A stretch of 6,979 nt of DNA from Promethearchaeia archaeon (GCA_029856295.1 JAHQWS010000128.1:1-6979); one strand, 5' to 3'; numbered from the stretch's first letter, positions 1 through 6,205 are shown. The notes: generated by a model from the letters alone, not told the origin. Numbers and translations: made by a program.

Positions 1-1086
1 ATTCATAATTTAGAATTCGATGAAATTTTCAAGGAATTGATAAGAAAATGGATAGCTGTTAAAATAGAAATTCAAAAGTATTTAAATGATTTTGATAGAC
101 AAATTAAAGTTGTAAAAGATACAATAGTTAATGGTTATTTTGGAGTTGAGAGAACTTCTAAAATTTCAGAAAATATTGGTGGAATAAATAACGAAATAGC
201 AGTACAAATTCTACAAGGACATATTGTTTCTATAATATCACATGGAATTGAAGTGATAAGAAAATTTAATGATAATTTTGAAGAATTTCAACCTAAATTG
301 AACTTTCTTATCAATAAAAAAGAATTTTCAAATGTAAAAAGGCTAATAGATATGAAATCAACGCAAATACAAACTTTCATTGGTGAAACCGAGAATCAGA
401 TTGATGGCATTATAGGAAAAGAGATATTAGATAACAACGTATTTAATTTATTTGTACGACCTTATCTTGATAAATGGAATGATTCCAAAGAATTAATCGT
501 CAATAAATTGAAATACTTTAATAGAAAATTTGAAGAAAAGCTTAGTCTTACTCAAATAAAATACTATTTGGAGATTATGAATCCTATCAAGCTTGAATTA
601 CTTTCTTCTTATATTGGATTAGATATAGAACATCTTAAAGATATAATTCTAAAATTTATAAAACAAAATAAATTAAAGGCAAAAATCATAAATGATACTC
701 TTTTCTCGAGAGTCGTTGAAGAATACATTCAAGATCATCAAGCTATCCTATTTTTTAAAAATATCAAAACATTTGGGAATAAAATCTATTTAAACTTTAA
801 ATTAAATAATCCCTCTAATTATAATTACAAGGATTTACAAATCTCTTTAACATTTCCTAAATATCTAAGATTTTTGAAAAAAGAAAGTTTTCCTATCAAA
901 ACTTTCCTAAATGAGCTAAAAACAGGCAATATTTTTAAATTCAATTATGTTTTAAAAATTGATAAAAGTGTGAGAAAAAATCTATTAGATCCAAGCGCAG
1001 ATGAAATTAACCTTAAATTATATTATAAGGACGCATTTAATATTCAGAGAAAATTAACAAAGAAAATTAATCTCTTACTTCCTTAA
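1..1086 (+). CDS. Unrecognised protein, 5'-partial, with probable winged-helix and C-terminal beta-sandwich segments
   Basis: The reading frame is open from base 1, so the true start lies upstream and TTG at 37 need not be a start; 361 residues are visible before TAA at 1084-1086. I do not recognise the family. The first ~190 residues look largely alpha-helical, rich in Lys, Glu, Asn and Ile, and may be partly coiled coil. Residues ~193-235 (MNPIKLELLSSYIGLD through KAKIINDTLFS) read like a winged-helix or PCI-type unit: helix, turn, helix ending KFIKQNKLKAKI, then a short hairpin. Residues ~250-361 alternate hydrophobic positions (KIYLNFKLNNPSNYNYKDLQ, LYYKDAFNIQRKLTKKINLL) as in an Ig-like or appendage beta-sandwich. 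There is no signal peptide in the visible part and no membrane segment, so it is probably cytosolic. A bulky N-terminal helical region, winged helix and ear-like domain suggests a scaffold or adaptor, but that is inference. Low GC matches the rest of the window. Confidence 0.8.
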   Translation: MHNLEFDEIFKELIRKWIAVKIEIQKYLNDFDRQIKVVKDTIVNGYFGVERTSKISENIGGINNEIAVQILQGHIVSIISHGIEVIRKFNDNFEEFQPKLNFLINKKEFSNVKRLIDMKSTQIQTFIGETENQIDGIIGKEILDNNVFNLFVRPYLDKWNDSKELIVNKLKYFNRKFEEKLSLTQIKYYLEIMNPIKLELLSSYIGLDIEHLKDIILKFIKQNKLKAKIINDTLFSRVVEEYIQDHQAILFFKNIKTFGNKIYLNFKLNNPSNYNYKDLQISLTFPKYLRFLKKESFPIKTFLNELKTGNIFKFNYVLKIDKSVRKNLLDPSADEINLKLYYKDAFNIQRKLTKKINLLLP

Positions 1087-1098
1087 TCTTAATAATGT

Positions 1099-1108
1099 AG
1101 GTTCTTTT
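1099..1108 (+). terminator. Possible T-tract terminator after the first gene
   Basis: A T-rich run (TTCTTTTT) lies about 15 bp after the stop codon of the upstream gene. Archaeal termination commonly occurs at U-tracts without a strong hairpin. The surroundings are so AT-rich that a chance run is plausible. The rest of 1087-1230 is AT-rich intergenic DNA with no further gene. Confidence 0.25.
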
Positions 1109-1171
1109 TGAATAATAATCTTAATATAAAAAAATATAAAAAAATAATTTTTAAATAATTATTGATTTTAT

Positions 1172-1185
1172 TAATTATATTTATT
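1172..1185 (+). promoter_or_regulatory. Candidate TATA box for selD
   Basis: TAATTATATTTATT is TATA-like. A start site about 26 bp downstream would fall near 1205, giving a leader of about 25 nt that includes the ribosome binding site at 1221-1226. Other A/T runs nearby, such as the ATATAAAAAAATA stretch around 1130-1145, are competing candidates, so the position is uncertain. Confidence 0.3.
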
Positions 1186-1220
1186 AAAAAGATTCATAAA
1201 TCTAAATTATAAAAATATTT

Positions 1221-1226
1221 GAGGTG
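1221..1226 (+). promoter_or_regulatory. Ribosome binding site of selD
   Basis: GAGGTG matches the Shine-Dalgarno consensus complementary to the archaeal 16S 3' end and lies 4 nt before ATG 1231. It decides the start: it places initiation upstream of the in-frame UGA at 1282, which supports readthrough as selenocysteine. It argues against initiation at TTG 1336, which has no comparable site. Confidence 0.75.
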
Positions 1227-1230
1227 TAGA

Positions 1231-2259
1231 ATGGAAAAGAGTGAGGGATATCGATTAACTCAACAAGTAAAGATACATGGATGATCGTGTAAACTTGGAC
1301 CTAATAGCCTAGCAAATCTTTTAACTAGAGCAGGTTTGACCGGGGATATTGAAGATGCGGCCGTATTACCAATACCCAATAGTGAATTAGTATTGGTTAA
1401 AAATCTTGACATTTTTACTCCAATTATAGATGAACCCGACATCATGGGAGAGATTGCTGCTTGTAACGTAACTAATGATGTTTTTGCCATGAACGTTCCA
1501 GAAATATCAGGCATGCTTGTTTTTCTGGCTGTTCAAACTATAACTCCTGATGAGATTTCTGAAGGAATTCTTAAAGGGATTAAACATTTTATGGAAAACA
1601 AAATTAACTCTCAAATTGTCGGGGGACATACGATTTATAGTGAATGGCCATTAATTGGAGGAGAGGCATCTGGATTTGTTCATAAGGATAATATTATTCC
1701 AAAAGGCGGTGTAAAGAAAGGCGATAAATTGATATTAACAAAACCAATTGGGATACAAGGGGTTATGGCGGCTTACCGCGTTTTAAAAAATATGCCTGAA
1801 ATGCTTAATGAATATTCTATTAGTGAATTAAAAGCATCAATTAGATTAGCTATTAAAGTAATGACTACACCAAATCAAAACGTAGTTAAAACAATACATT
1901 CCTATGAAAATTTTTCATTCATTCATGCCATGACTGACGTTACGGGGTTTGGACTTGCAGGACACACTAGGGAAATGTTACAAAATTCAGATTTCTCAGC
2001 ATTAATCGAAAGGGTTCCTTATATTAAACTTGCGAAAAAACTCTCTGAAGATTTAGGGTATTCATTTGATGATTGCCAATGCCATGAAACTGCGGGAGGG
2101 ATGATATTGTCTGTTGATCCGATGATGGTCGAAGATTTTTCAAATACATTATCTAGTAATGGAATTACTAATTGGATTGTTGGAACAATTGACAAAACTG
2201 AACCTGGTCTCGTTAGAGTTTCTGAGAATGTTGAATCCATTGAAGTAACTAAAATTTAA
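1231..2259 (+). CDS. selD: Selenophosphate synthetase, a selenoprotein (UGA 1282-1284 = Sec18)
   Basis: SelD makes selenophosphate from selenide and ATP, the selenium donor for Sec-tRNA (and selenouridine) synthesis in the cytosol. Read from ATG 1231 with TGA at 1282-1284 as selenocysteine (U), the product has 342 residues, normal for the family. The N-terminus reads LTQQVKIHGUSCKLGPNSL: U18 takes the place of the catalytic Cys of the GCxCK motif, followed by C20 and K21. Other family motifs are present in order: EDAAV (~41-45), LDIFTPIIDEPDIMGEIAACN (~58-79; the metal/ATP Asp of TDFFxP is kept in LDIFTP), NDVFAMN (~82-88), VGGHT, TDVTGFGLAGH and ETAGGM. Departures are the usual TTD reading as KNLD and the usual AMGG reading as AMNV. 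A strong ribosome binding site fits ATG 1231, and a SECIS-like structure lies just after the stop codon. Selenocysteine in SelD is known from several bacteria, archaea and animals (SPS2). Confidence 0.95.
1282..1284 (+). other. In-frame UGA recoded as selenocysteine (codon 18 of selD)
   Basis: Codons read CAT GGA TGA TCG TGT AAA, giving H-G-U-S-C-K at the position of the SelD active-site motif G-C/U-x-C-K. Protein similarity is continuous on both sides: residues 9-17 match the family N-terminus and residues 20 onward match the rest. Hence this is neither a true stop nor a gene start downstream. Confidence 0.93.
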
Positions 2260-2260
2260 T

Positions 2261-2331
2261 GATGTCAATGATATAAGCATAAACACTTTTCAGTGGGTGC
2301 TTATTGAGAACTCCAACTGCGAGTTGGCATC
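2261..2331 (+). promoter_or_regulatory. Eukaryote-like SECIS element in the selD 3' UTR
   Basis: The element starts 2 nt after the selD stop. The core is AUGA (2268-2271) facing UGAG (2305-2308), which allows a non-canonical quartet: U2269/G2308, G2270/A2307, A2271/G2306 and U2272/U2305, with tandem sheared G.A pairs. Helix 2 is ATAAGCAT (2273-2280) with GTGCTTAT (2297-2304), 8 pairs including one wobble. Unpaired AAA (2281-2283) follows at the apex, then CAC/GTG (2284-2286/2293-2295) closing a TTTTCA loop. Basal helix 1 is GATGTC (2261-2266) with GGCATC (2326-2331). Between helix 2 and the basal strand lies a second hairpin, AACTC (2309-2313) with GAGTT (2321-2325). Eukaryotic SECIS elements show AUGA, AA and UGA in this order, and SECIS elements of this kind have been reported in Lokiarchaeota. 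The fold was worked out by eye, not computed. Confidence 0.85.
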
Positions 2332-2376
2332 AGAATTCTCTTCCTAATATGTTTAGAATATAGAAATTAACTTCAT

Positions 2377-3105
2377 TTATACAAAGACTATTAAAATAAA
2401 CACAATTCCGCTATGAAGTATGGAACATGCCAATAAATCATATTTAGCTCTTAAAAAGCTTAATATTAGGGCCATTATAAATACAAAAAAATAATATATT
2501 CCAAATCCTGTGAAAGGTAAGTAAAAGATATGAGTTGCCGTAAAAGTTATAGATGTTAAAAATATCGATTTTTTTATGTTGTTTTCTGTTATTTCCATGA
2601 AATGATTTTGAATTATTCCCCTAAACATAATCTCTTCATAAAATCCTGCCAGAACTGCAAATGCGGTTGCTACTATTATCTTTCCGGCGGTGATATTAAA
2701 GGAAATGTGAATGTCAGTTAAAAACCGCATTAAAGGAAGTAGACATAACAGAGGTATGTATGCCAACAAACCGTAAATAATACTCTTTTTAACATTCTCG
2801 ACATTTCCACTAATATCTATAAAGGACACTTTTTCTATCTTAATTACATAAGACCAAGAAAAAATTACACCAAAAAGCATCAATAAGCTATAAAATATCA
2901 CATCTTCAATTAAGTAGGGCATAACCCCAATAGTATCTTGGAAAAATATCAAGGTAAATCTAACAGAAAATAATAGAAGGCTTAATACAATAATTATAGA
3001 TAAAAATCGTTTATCTTTACATAATTTTGAAAGAATAGGAAATGTTATCAATACAATTGGAATAGCAATAATAAAATACAGTAAATTAATGATATAAAAT
3101 TCCAT
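2377..3105 (-). CDS. CPBP-family intramembrane metalloprotease-like protein
   Basis: This 242-residue membrane protein has about seven to eight hydrophobic segments (for example ~5-26, 35-54, 66-88, 108-125, 142-154, 180-196, 202-217, 226-242). It carries two hallmark motifs of the CPBP/Abi family (related to Rce1 CAAX proteases): EExxxR (E157, E158, R162 in YEEIMFRG) and FxxxH (F188, H192). The third motif, HxxxN/D, is incomplete: H231 is present in ILHSGIV but residue 235 is Val. The family cleaves substrates inside the membrane; this member's substrate is unknown, and activity is less certain because of that substitution. ATG 3105 is taken as the start because it precedes the first hydrophobic segment; no convincing Shine-Dalgarno site is seen. 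It lies 54 bp downstream of the cinA-like gene in the same direction and converges with selD. Confidence 0.85.
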   Translation of the reverse strand: MEFYIINLLYFIIAIPIVLITFPILSKLCKDKRFLSIIIVLSLLLFSVRFTLIFFQDTIGVMPYLIEDVIFYSLLMLFGVIFSWSYVIKIEKVSFIDISGNVENVKKSIIYGLLAYIPLLCLLPLMRFLTDIHISFNITAGKIIVATAFAVLAGFYEEIMFRGIIQNHFMEITENNIKKSIFLTSITFTATHIFYLPFTGFGIYYFFVFIMALILSFLRAKYDLLACSILHSGIVFILIVFV

Positions 3106-3159
3106 GGTTATGTTAATTACAAATCAAGTTTAAAGAATTGTTATTATCTTTAATTTTTA

Positions 3160-3954
3160 TTAATTTGCTTTGATTTTACCTTTGAGACTTATTACAACTT
3201 TTTTTATTTCTTCAATGGCAATATCAGCAAGTTCCTCTGCATTTTCAACATTAAACGCAGTGATGGAAACCTCAATCTCAGCCCCATATTCTCCTAATCT
3301 TGGATGAGTCTTTATCCAAAGTTCAGGATATTTTTCCTCAACTTCTGTAACATAAGGTGCAATATGGCTTTCACCTATTCCAGTAAATATAAAGCTTTTT
3401 TCCATGAATTTGCCTCTCTTTTCTTTCAAAATTGGAAGAACCATGATTTTAAACATGCTCTTCATTTCCATAGGTACGCCTGGAAGGCAAAATATCAGTA
3501 CTTCATTCTCTATAATTTTTACACCTGGAGCAGTACCTCTTTGATTTGGCAAGGGAGTGGAACCTTTTGGCAAGTAGGCCATCTTTTCCCTTTCTTTTGT
3601 CATTCCATCTAATTTAAGGATACCTTGCTTGAATGCTGCTTCATATCTTCTCTTTATTGAATCATAGGCATGTTGGTTTAGCTCTAATTCTGTGTTTAAT
3701 GCTTGGGCAACACCCTGTAAAGTCATATCATCAAACGTAGGGCCTAATCCGCCACATATGATAATCATATCCGGCTTACGGTCAATAATTTCTCTCAAAG
3801 CATTAGAGATCTCCTCTAATTCATCTCCTACTGCTATAATTCTTCTAATTTTATGCCCGTACTTTGTTATCCTTTTTGCCATATAATTGGAATTAGTATC
3901 TTGAGTCTTTCCTATAAGAATTTCATTTCCAATTACCAAAAGTTCTACAATCAT
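3160..3954 (-). CDS. CinA N-terminal-domain protein (MoCF-biosynthesis fold), stand-alone
   Basis: The 264-residue protein matches the CinA N-terminal family (COG1058). The N-terminus MIVELLVIGNEILIGKTQDT contains the GNEIL...G...DTNS motif, GGLGPTFDD spans 68-76, GTAPG 140-144 and LPGVPMEM 157-164, followed by KTHPR near 215-219. The MoCF fold is shared with MoaB/MogA. Characterised CinA proteins hydrolyse ADP-ribose or related pyrophosphates, and the bacterial two-domain form adds a PncC nicotinamide-nucleotide deamidase domain. That domain is absent here, as is usual for archaeal single-domain versions, so a role in nucleotide or NAD-derivative clean-up is the best guess and molybdopterin chemistry an alternative. 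The ATG start gives the expected N-terminal strand. An AT-rich TATA-like sequence about 20-30 bp upstream suggests its own promoter. Confidence 0.92.
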   Translation of the reverse strand: MIVELLVIGNEILIGKTQDTNSNYMAKRITKYGHKIRRIIAVGDELEEISNALREIIDRKPDMIIICGGLGPTFDDMTLQGVAQALNTELELNQHAYDSIKRRYEAAFKQGILKLDGMTKEREKMAYLPKGSTPLPNQRGTAPGVKIIENEVLIFCLPGVPMEMKSMFKIMVLPILKEKRGKFMEKSFIFTGIGESHIAPYVTEVEEKYPELWIKTHPRLGEYGAEIEVSITAFNVENAEELADIAIEEIKKVVISLKGKIKAN

Positions 3955-3971
3955 CTTCGTTTAATGAAATT

Positions 3972-3988
3972 AATGATATAATATTAAA
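3972..3988 (-). promoter_or_regulatory. Candidate TATA box for the cinA-like gene
   Basis: Read on the minus strand this is TTTAATATTATATCATT. Its centre is roughly 26 bp before the ATG at 3954, the usual TATA-to-start distance in archaea, so the transcript would be leaderless or nearly so. The absence of a clear Shine-Dalgarno site before that ATG agrees. Local AT richness limits certainty. Confidence 0.35.
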
Positions 3989-4039
3989 ATAATGATTAAC
4001 ACCTTCTTATTAGATTTTCGATGAGATCTTGTTGTTATC

Positions 4040-5218
4040 TTAAAGATTAGGTATTTCTATAGGATAGTTTCTATATCGCCAAAAAGTTCGTAGCATTGCC
4101 ATATAATTCCTTATTGGAATCTGTGGTACAATTGAATTTCCAGAACTCATAAAATACCCTCCTCCGGATGCGCATTCTTTTAATAAATGTTTTACATAAT
4201 TAGAAATTTCACGTGGTTTATCATGGATTAACATGGCTACTGGGACATTTCCCATGATACATACTTTATCTCCATATTGCTTTTTAATTTCGGTAATATC
4301 AATATGAGCTGAAGCCTGCCAAGGATGGATAGCATCGAAGCACTCCATAAATCCATCTAGTAAAGGTCTTATATCGCCATCAGAATGAAATATTAACTTC
4401 ACTCCTCTTTTATGTGCTATATTGGATATTCGTTTATATGAAGGTAAAAACATTTCATTAAAAATTCGAGGGGACACAAAGGGCCCGCTATTATATGCTA
4501 CATCATCGCCGATAAAAAATGCGATCCTTTCAAAGTTATCGATAGTTTGTTTGATAATATCGATGAAAAGCCTTTCACGATCATTAATAACTCTCTTCAT
4601 AAACCCTTTTTCTTTGGCAATCAATCTTGAAAAGGTTTCGATCCCAAAGCCTTCTAAAATAGATTGAAATAAACCGCTAAAAATTCCGGGAATGATATAA
4701 ATCTGATCCTCAGGTACATTTTGAATAACTTTTCCGAACAATGACGAGATGAGCGGTTCTTCAGGGTTAATCTTAGAAAATCTCTCATCATAATTTTCTC
4801 TGTTAAAATCTCCTCCAACATAATAAATATTAAGATAATCTTTATGTAGTTTTAATTGAAATATTTGACCAAAGGGGGAAATCACTTTATCTGGAGCCAA
4901 AAATTGAAAGTTACTATAAGGCCCGATATTATAGGTACTCATATCAACTTTTAACTTAGTATACAGTTTAAAATAATCCCTTGCACCATTAAGTAGAGGT
5001 TTTACCACTATAGGATCATATCCATAATTTTTTAAAGTTTTCTTCTTAACATCAGGTAATTTTATTAGTTTCAAGTCTAATTCTAATTCATTGCCTTTAA
5101 TCGGTTCAAAATTTAATAATTTTACAAGTTTAGGTTGTTCAATTAGATGTTCCCAATAAGGAACTTTATCTGGTTCATCATGATCAAGGGTTTTTAAAAT
5201 CCGCTCACGGCAGTTCAT
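4040..5218 (-). CDS. URO-D superfamily protein (methyltransferase-like), Cys zinc ligands replaced
   Basis: The 392-residue protein starts MNCRERILKTLDHDEPDKVP, the typical opening of URO-D-superfamily proteins, which supports ATG 5218. Further family signs are FFIGDDVAYNSGPFVSPRIF (~234-253), the KLIFHSDGDIRPLL block (H278, D280), IHPWQ (~297-301), IMGNV (~321-325) and a glycine-rich GGYFMSSGNSIVPQIP stretch near the C-terminus. The superfamily includes uroporphyrinogen decarboxylase (HemE) and corrinoid methyltransferases such as MtaA/MtbA. It is not HemE: the RQAGR substrate motif is absent at the N-terminus. In MtaA-type enzymes zinc is held by H-x-C plus a later Cys. Here the H-x-C position reads H-S-D and the later Cys position appears to be Asn361, so the metal site is altered and the substrate unknown. 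It is probably cytosolic, and divergent from the flavodoxin-ferredoxin gene across 61 bp. Confidence 0.88.
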   Translation of the reverse strand: MNCRERILKTLDHDEPDKVPYWEHLIEQPKLVKLLNFEPIKGNELELDLKLIKLPDVKKKTLKNYGYDPIVVKPLLNGARDYFKLYTKLKVDMSTYNIGPYSNFQFLAPDKVISPFGQIFQLKLHKDYLNIYYVGGDFNRENYDERFSKINPEEPLISSLFGKVIQNVPEDQIYIIPGIFSGLFQSILEGFGIETFSRLIAKEKGFMKRVINDRERLFIDIIKQTIDNFERIAFFIGDDVAYNSGPFVSPRIFNEMFLPSYKRISNIAHKRGVKLIFHSDGDIRPLLDGFMECFDAIHPWQASAHIDITEIKKQYGDKVCIMGNVPVAMLIHDKPREISNYVKHLLKECASGGGYFMSSGNSIVPQIPIRNYMAMLRTFWRYRNYPIEIPNL

Positions 5219-5246
5219 TATTAAATGATATATTTTTTAAAATTAA

Positions 5247-5260
5247 AAGTTATATATCTT
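5247..5260. promoter_or_regulatory. Shared TATA element in a divergent promoter region
   Basis: TATATAT at 5251-5257 is nearly palindromic, so it can be read as a TATA box on either strand. On the plus strand its centre (5254) is 26 bp before ATG 5280, matching a leaderless transcript for the flavodoxin-ferredoxin gene, which lacks a Shine-Dalgarno site. On the minus strand its centre is 36 bp before ATG 5218, which would give a leader of about 10 nt for the URO-D-like gene. A second AT-rich stretch (GATATATTTTTT, 5227-5238) is an alternative for the minus direction but sits too close to that start. Confidence 0.45.
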
Positions 5261-5279
5261 TATTAATTCATAGTTTTGC

Positions 5280-6137
5280 ATGAAAGAGTCATTAATATAT
5301 AGCGTAATATTTTACTTTTCTCAGGTTGTTACCGGAAATACTAAAAAAGTAACTGAAAAAATTGCTGAAGGACTCCGATTAGGAGGTCATAAGTGCGATT
5401 TAATCCGTTTTACCAAATATCATACTGATTTAGAATTAATTAAAGGTTTCCCATTTGAAAAATATGACTTAATCGGTATAGGTGTTCCTGTATACTATTT
5501 TCATCCACCTTATCATATTTTGTTTGAGCTGGAACATTTTCCATCATTAAATGGTAAAAAAGGATTTCTCTTTTGTACTAGTGGCGGAAATCCCGGAAGT
5601 ACTCTTTATCAAATGAAGAAAATTCTAGATAGAACTGGATTGAAAATGATTGATGGCTATGATAAATGGATTGGTTGGGATGTTCATCAATTATATGCTA
5701 GACAAGAGAACTCGAATGGAGATTATGGTTGGTTACCCTCTTCTTATGGACATCCTAATGAACAAGAGCTAAATCAAGCAAAAAAATTTGGGAAAGCACT
5801 GATTAATAAAACATTAGATCCAAAAACTTCTGAAAAAATAGATTTCTGGTCTCAGGAGAATGAATCGTCAAAAATGTGGTCATGGAAAGGAATTCAAAAA
5901 TGGTTTCCTGAATTTAACCTTATTAGAGAAAAATGCACTCAATGTGGACTATGTGCCCAGATTTGCCCATGGGATGCAATCGTGCTTGACCCTTATCCTA
6001 GATGGGTTAAAAATTGTGATAAATGCTACATTTGCCACCTAAAGTGTCCAGAAAATGCAATAGATTGTGACTTTAAAAAACAAATCGACTATTTAGAAAG
6101 TATAATGAATAACGGCAAAAAAAAAAATTTAATATAA
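5280..6137 (+). CDS. Flavodoxin-ferredoxin fusion protein (EFR1-like), two [4Fe-4S] clusters
   Basis: The 285-residue protein joins an N-terminal flavodoxin domain (~7-175) to a C-terminal bacterial-type ferredoxin domain (~212-263). The FMN phosphate loop is FSQVVTGNTKKV (13-24), followed by IGIGVPVYYF (~65-74) and LFCTSGGNPGS (~97-107), both typical flavodoxin cofactor-loop regions. Two CxxCxxCxxxCP motifs follow: C219, C222, C225, C229 and C246, C249, C252, C256, each able to hold one [4Fe-4S] cluster. Such EFR1-type proteins are soluble electron carriers that may couple FMN to low-potential clusters in anaerobes; the partner here is unknown. The phosphate loop is two residues longer (VV) than the common FSGTGNT form. 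ATG 5280 lies 26 bp after a TATA-like box. The 3' end contains an 11-A run (about 6117-6127) that is prone to sequencing error or slippage, but only the last few residues would change. Confidence 0.92.
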   Translation: MKESLIYSVIFYFSQVVTGNTKKVTEKIAEGLRLGGHKCDLIRFTKYHTDLELIKGFPFEKYDLIGIGVPVYYFHPPYHILFELEHFPSLNGKKGFLFCTSGGNPGSTLYQMKKILDRTGLKMIDGYDKWIGWDVHQLYARQENSNGDYGWLPSSYGHPNEQELNQAKKFGKALINKTLDPKTSEKIDFWSQENESSKMWSWKGIQKWFPEFNLIREKCTQCGLCAQICPWDAIVLDPYPRWVKNCDKCYICHLKCPENAIDCDFKKQIDYLESIMNNGKKKNLI

Positions 6138-6152
6138 GCTTCTAATAAGCTT
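6136..6152 (+). terminator. Possible hairpin terminator after the flavodoxin-ferredoxin gene
   Basis: Two AAGCTT copies (6136-6141 and 6147-6152), each self-complementary, can pair as a 6-bp stem with a CTAAT loop. The first begins inside the TAA stop codon. No long T-tract follows immediately, so this is a weak terminator candidate and may be chance. Confidence 0.25.
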
Positions 6153-6205
6153 GAAATGTATTAATTCATTTATCTAAATGAAAACAGTTTAAATTTTAAC
6201 TAAAT

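Noticed and set aside
1130..1230. AT repeats as a replication origin or repeat array
   Set aside because: The A/T runs are irregular, without repeated origin-box-like units, and fit ordinary AT-rich intergenic DNA.
1285..1330. Bacterial-type SECIS directly after the UGA codon
   Set aside because: No stable hairpin with the expected spacing is evident there, and a much better SECIS lies in the 3' UTR as expected for archaea.
1260..1514. Minus-strand reading frame opposite selD
   Set aside because: It is antisense to well-conserved SelD motifs, with no family features of its own.
1336..2259. selD starting at TTG 1336
   Set aside because: This would omit the catalytic U-x-C-K motif. There is no ribosome binding site there, whereas GAGGTG precedes ATG 1231 and the homology extends through the UGA.
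3304..3612. Plus-strand reading frame inside the cinA-like gene
   Set aside because: It is the complement of a clearly conserved gene; its composition (many Phe, Tyr, Trp, His) is typical of an antisense shadow.
4422..4667. Plus-strand reading frame inside the URO-D-like gene
   Set aside because: It is antisense to conserved blocks of that gene, with no start signals.
5860..6042. Second plus-strand frame inside the ferredoxin domain
   Set aside because: It overlaps the two cluster-binding motifs in another frame and shows no independent features.
6110..6135. Programmed frameshift at the poly-A run near the end of the flavodoxin-ferredoxin gene
   Set aside because: The run is at the extreme 3' end after the last domain, and no meaningful extension was found; slippage would change only the final few residues.
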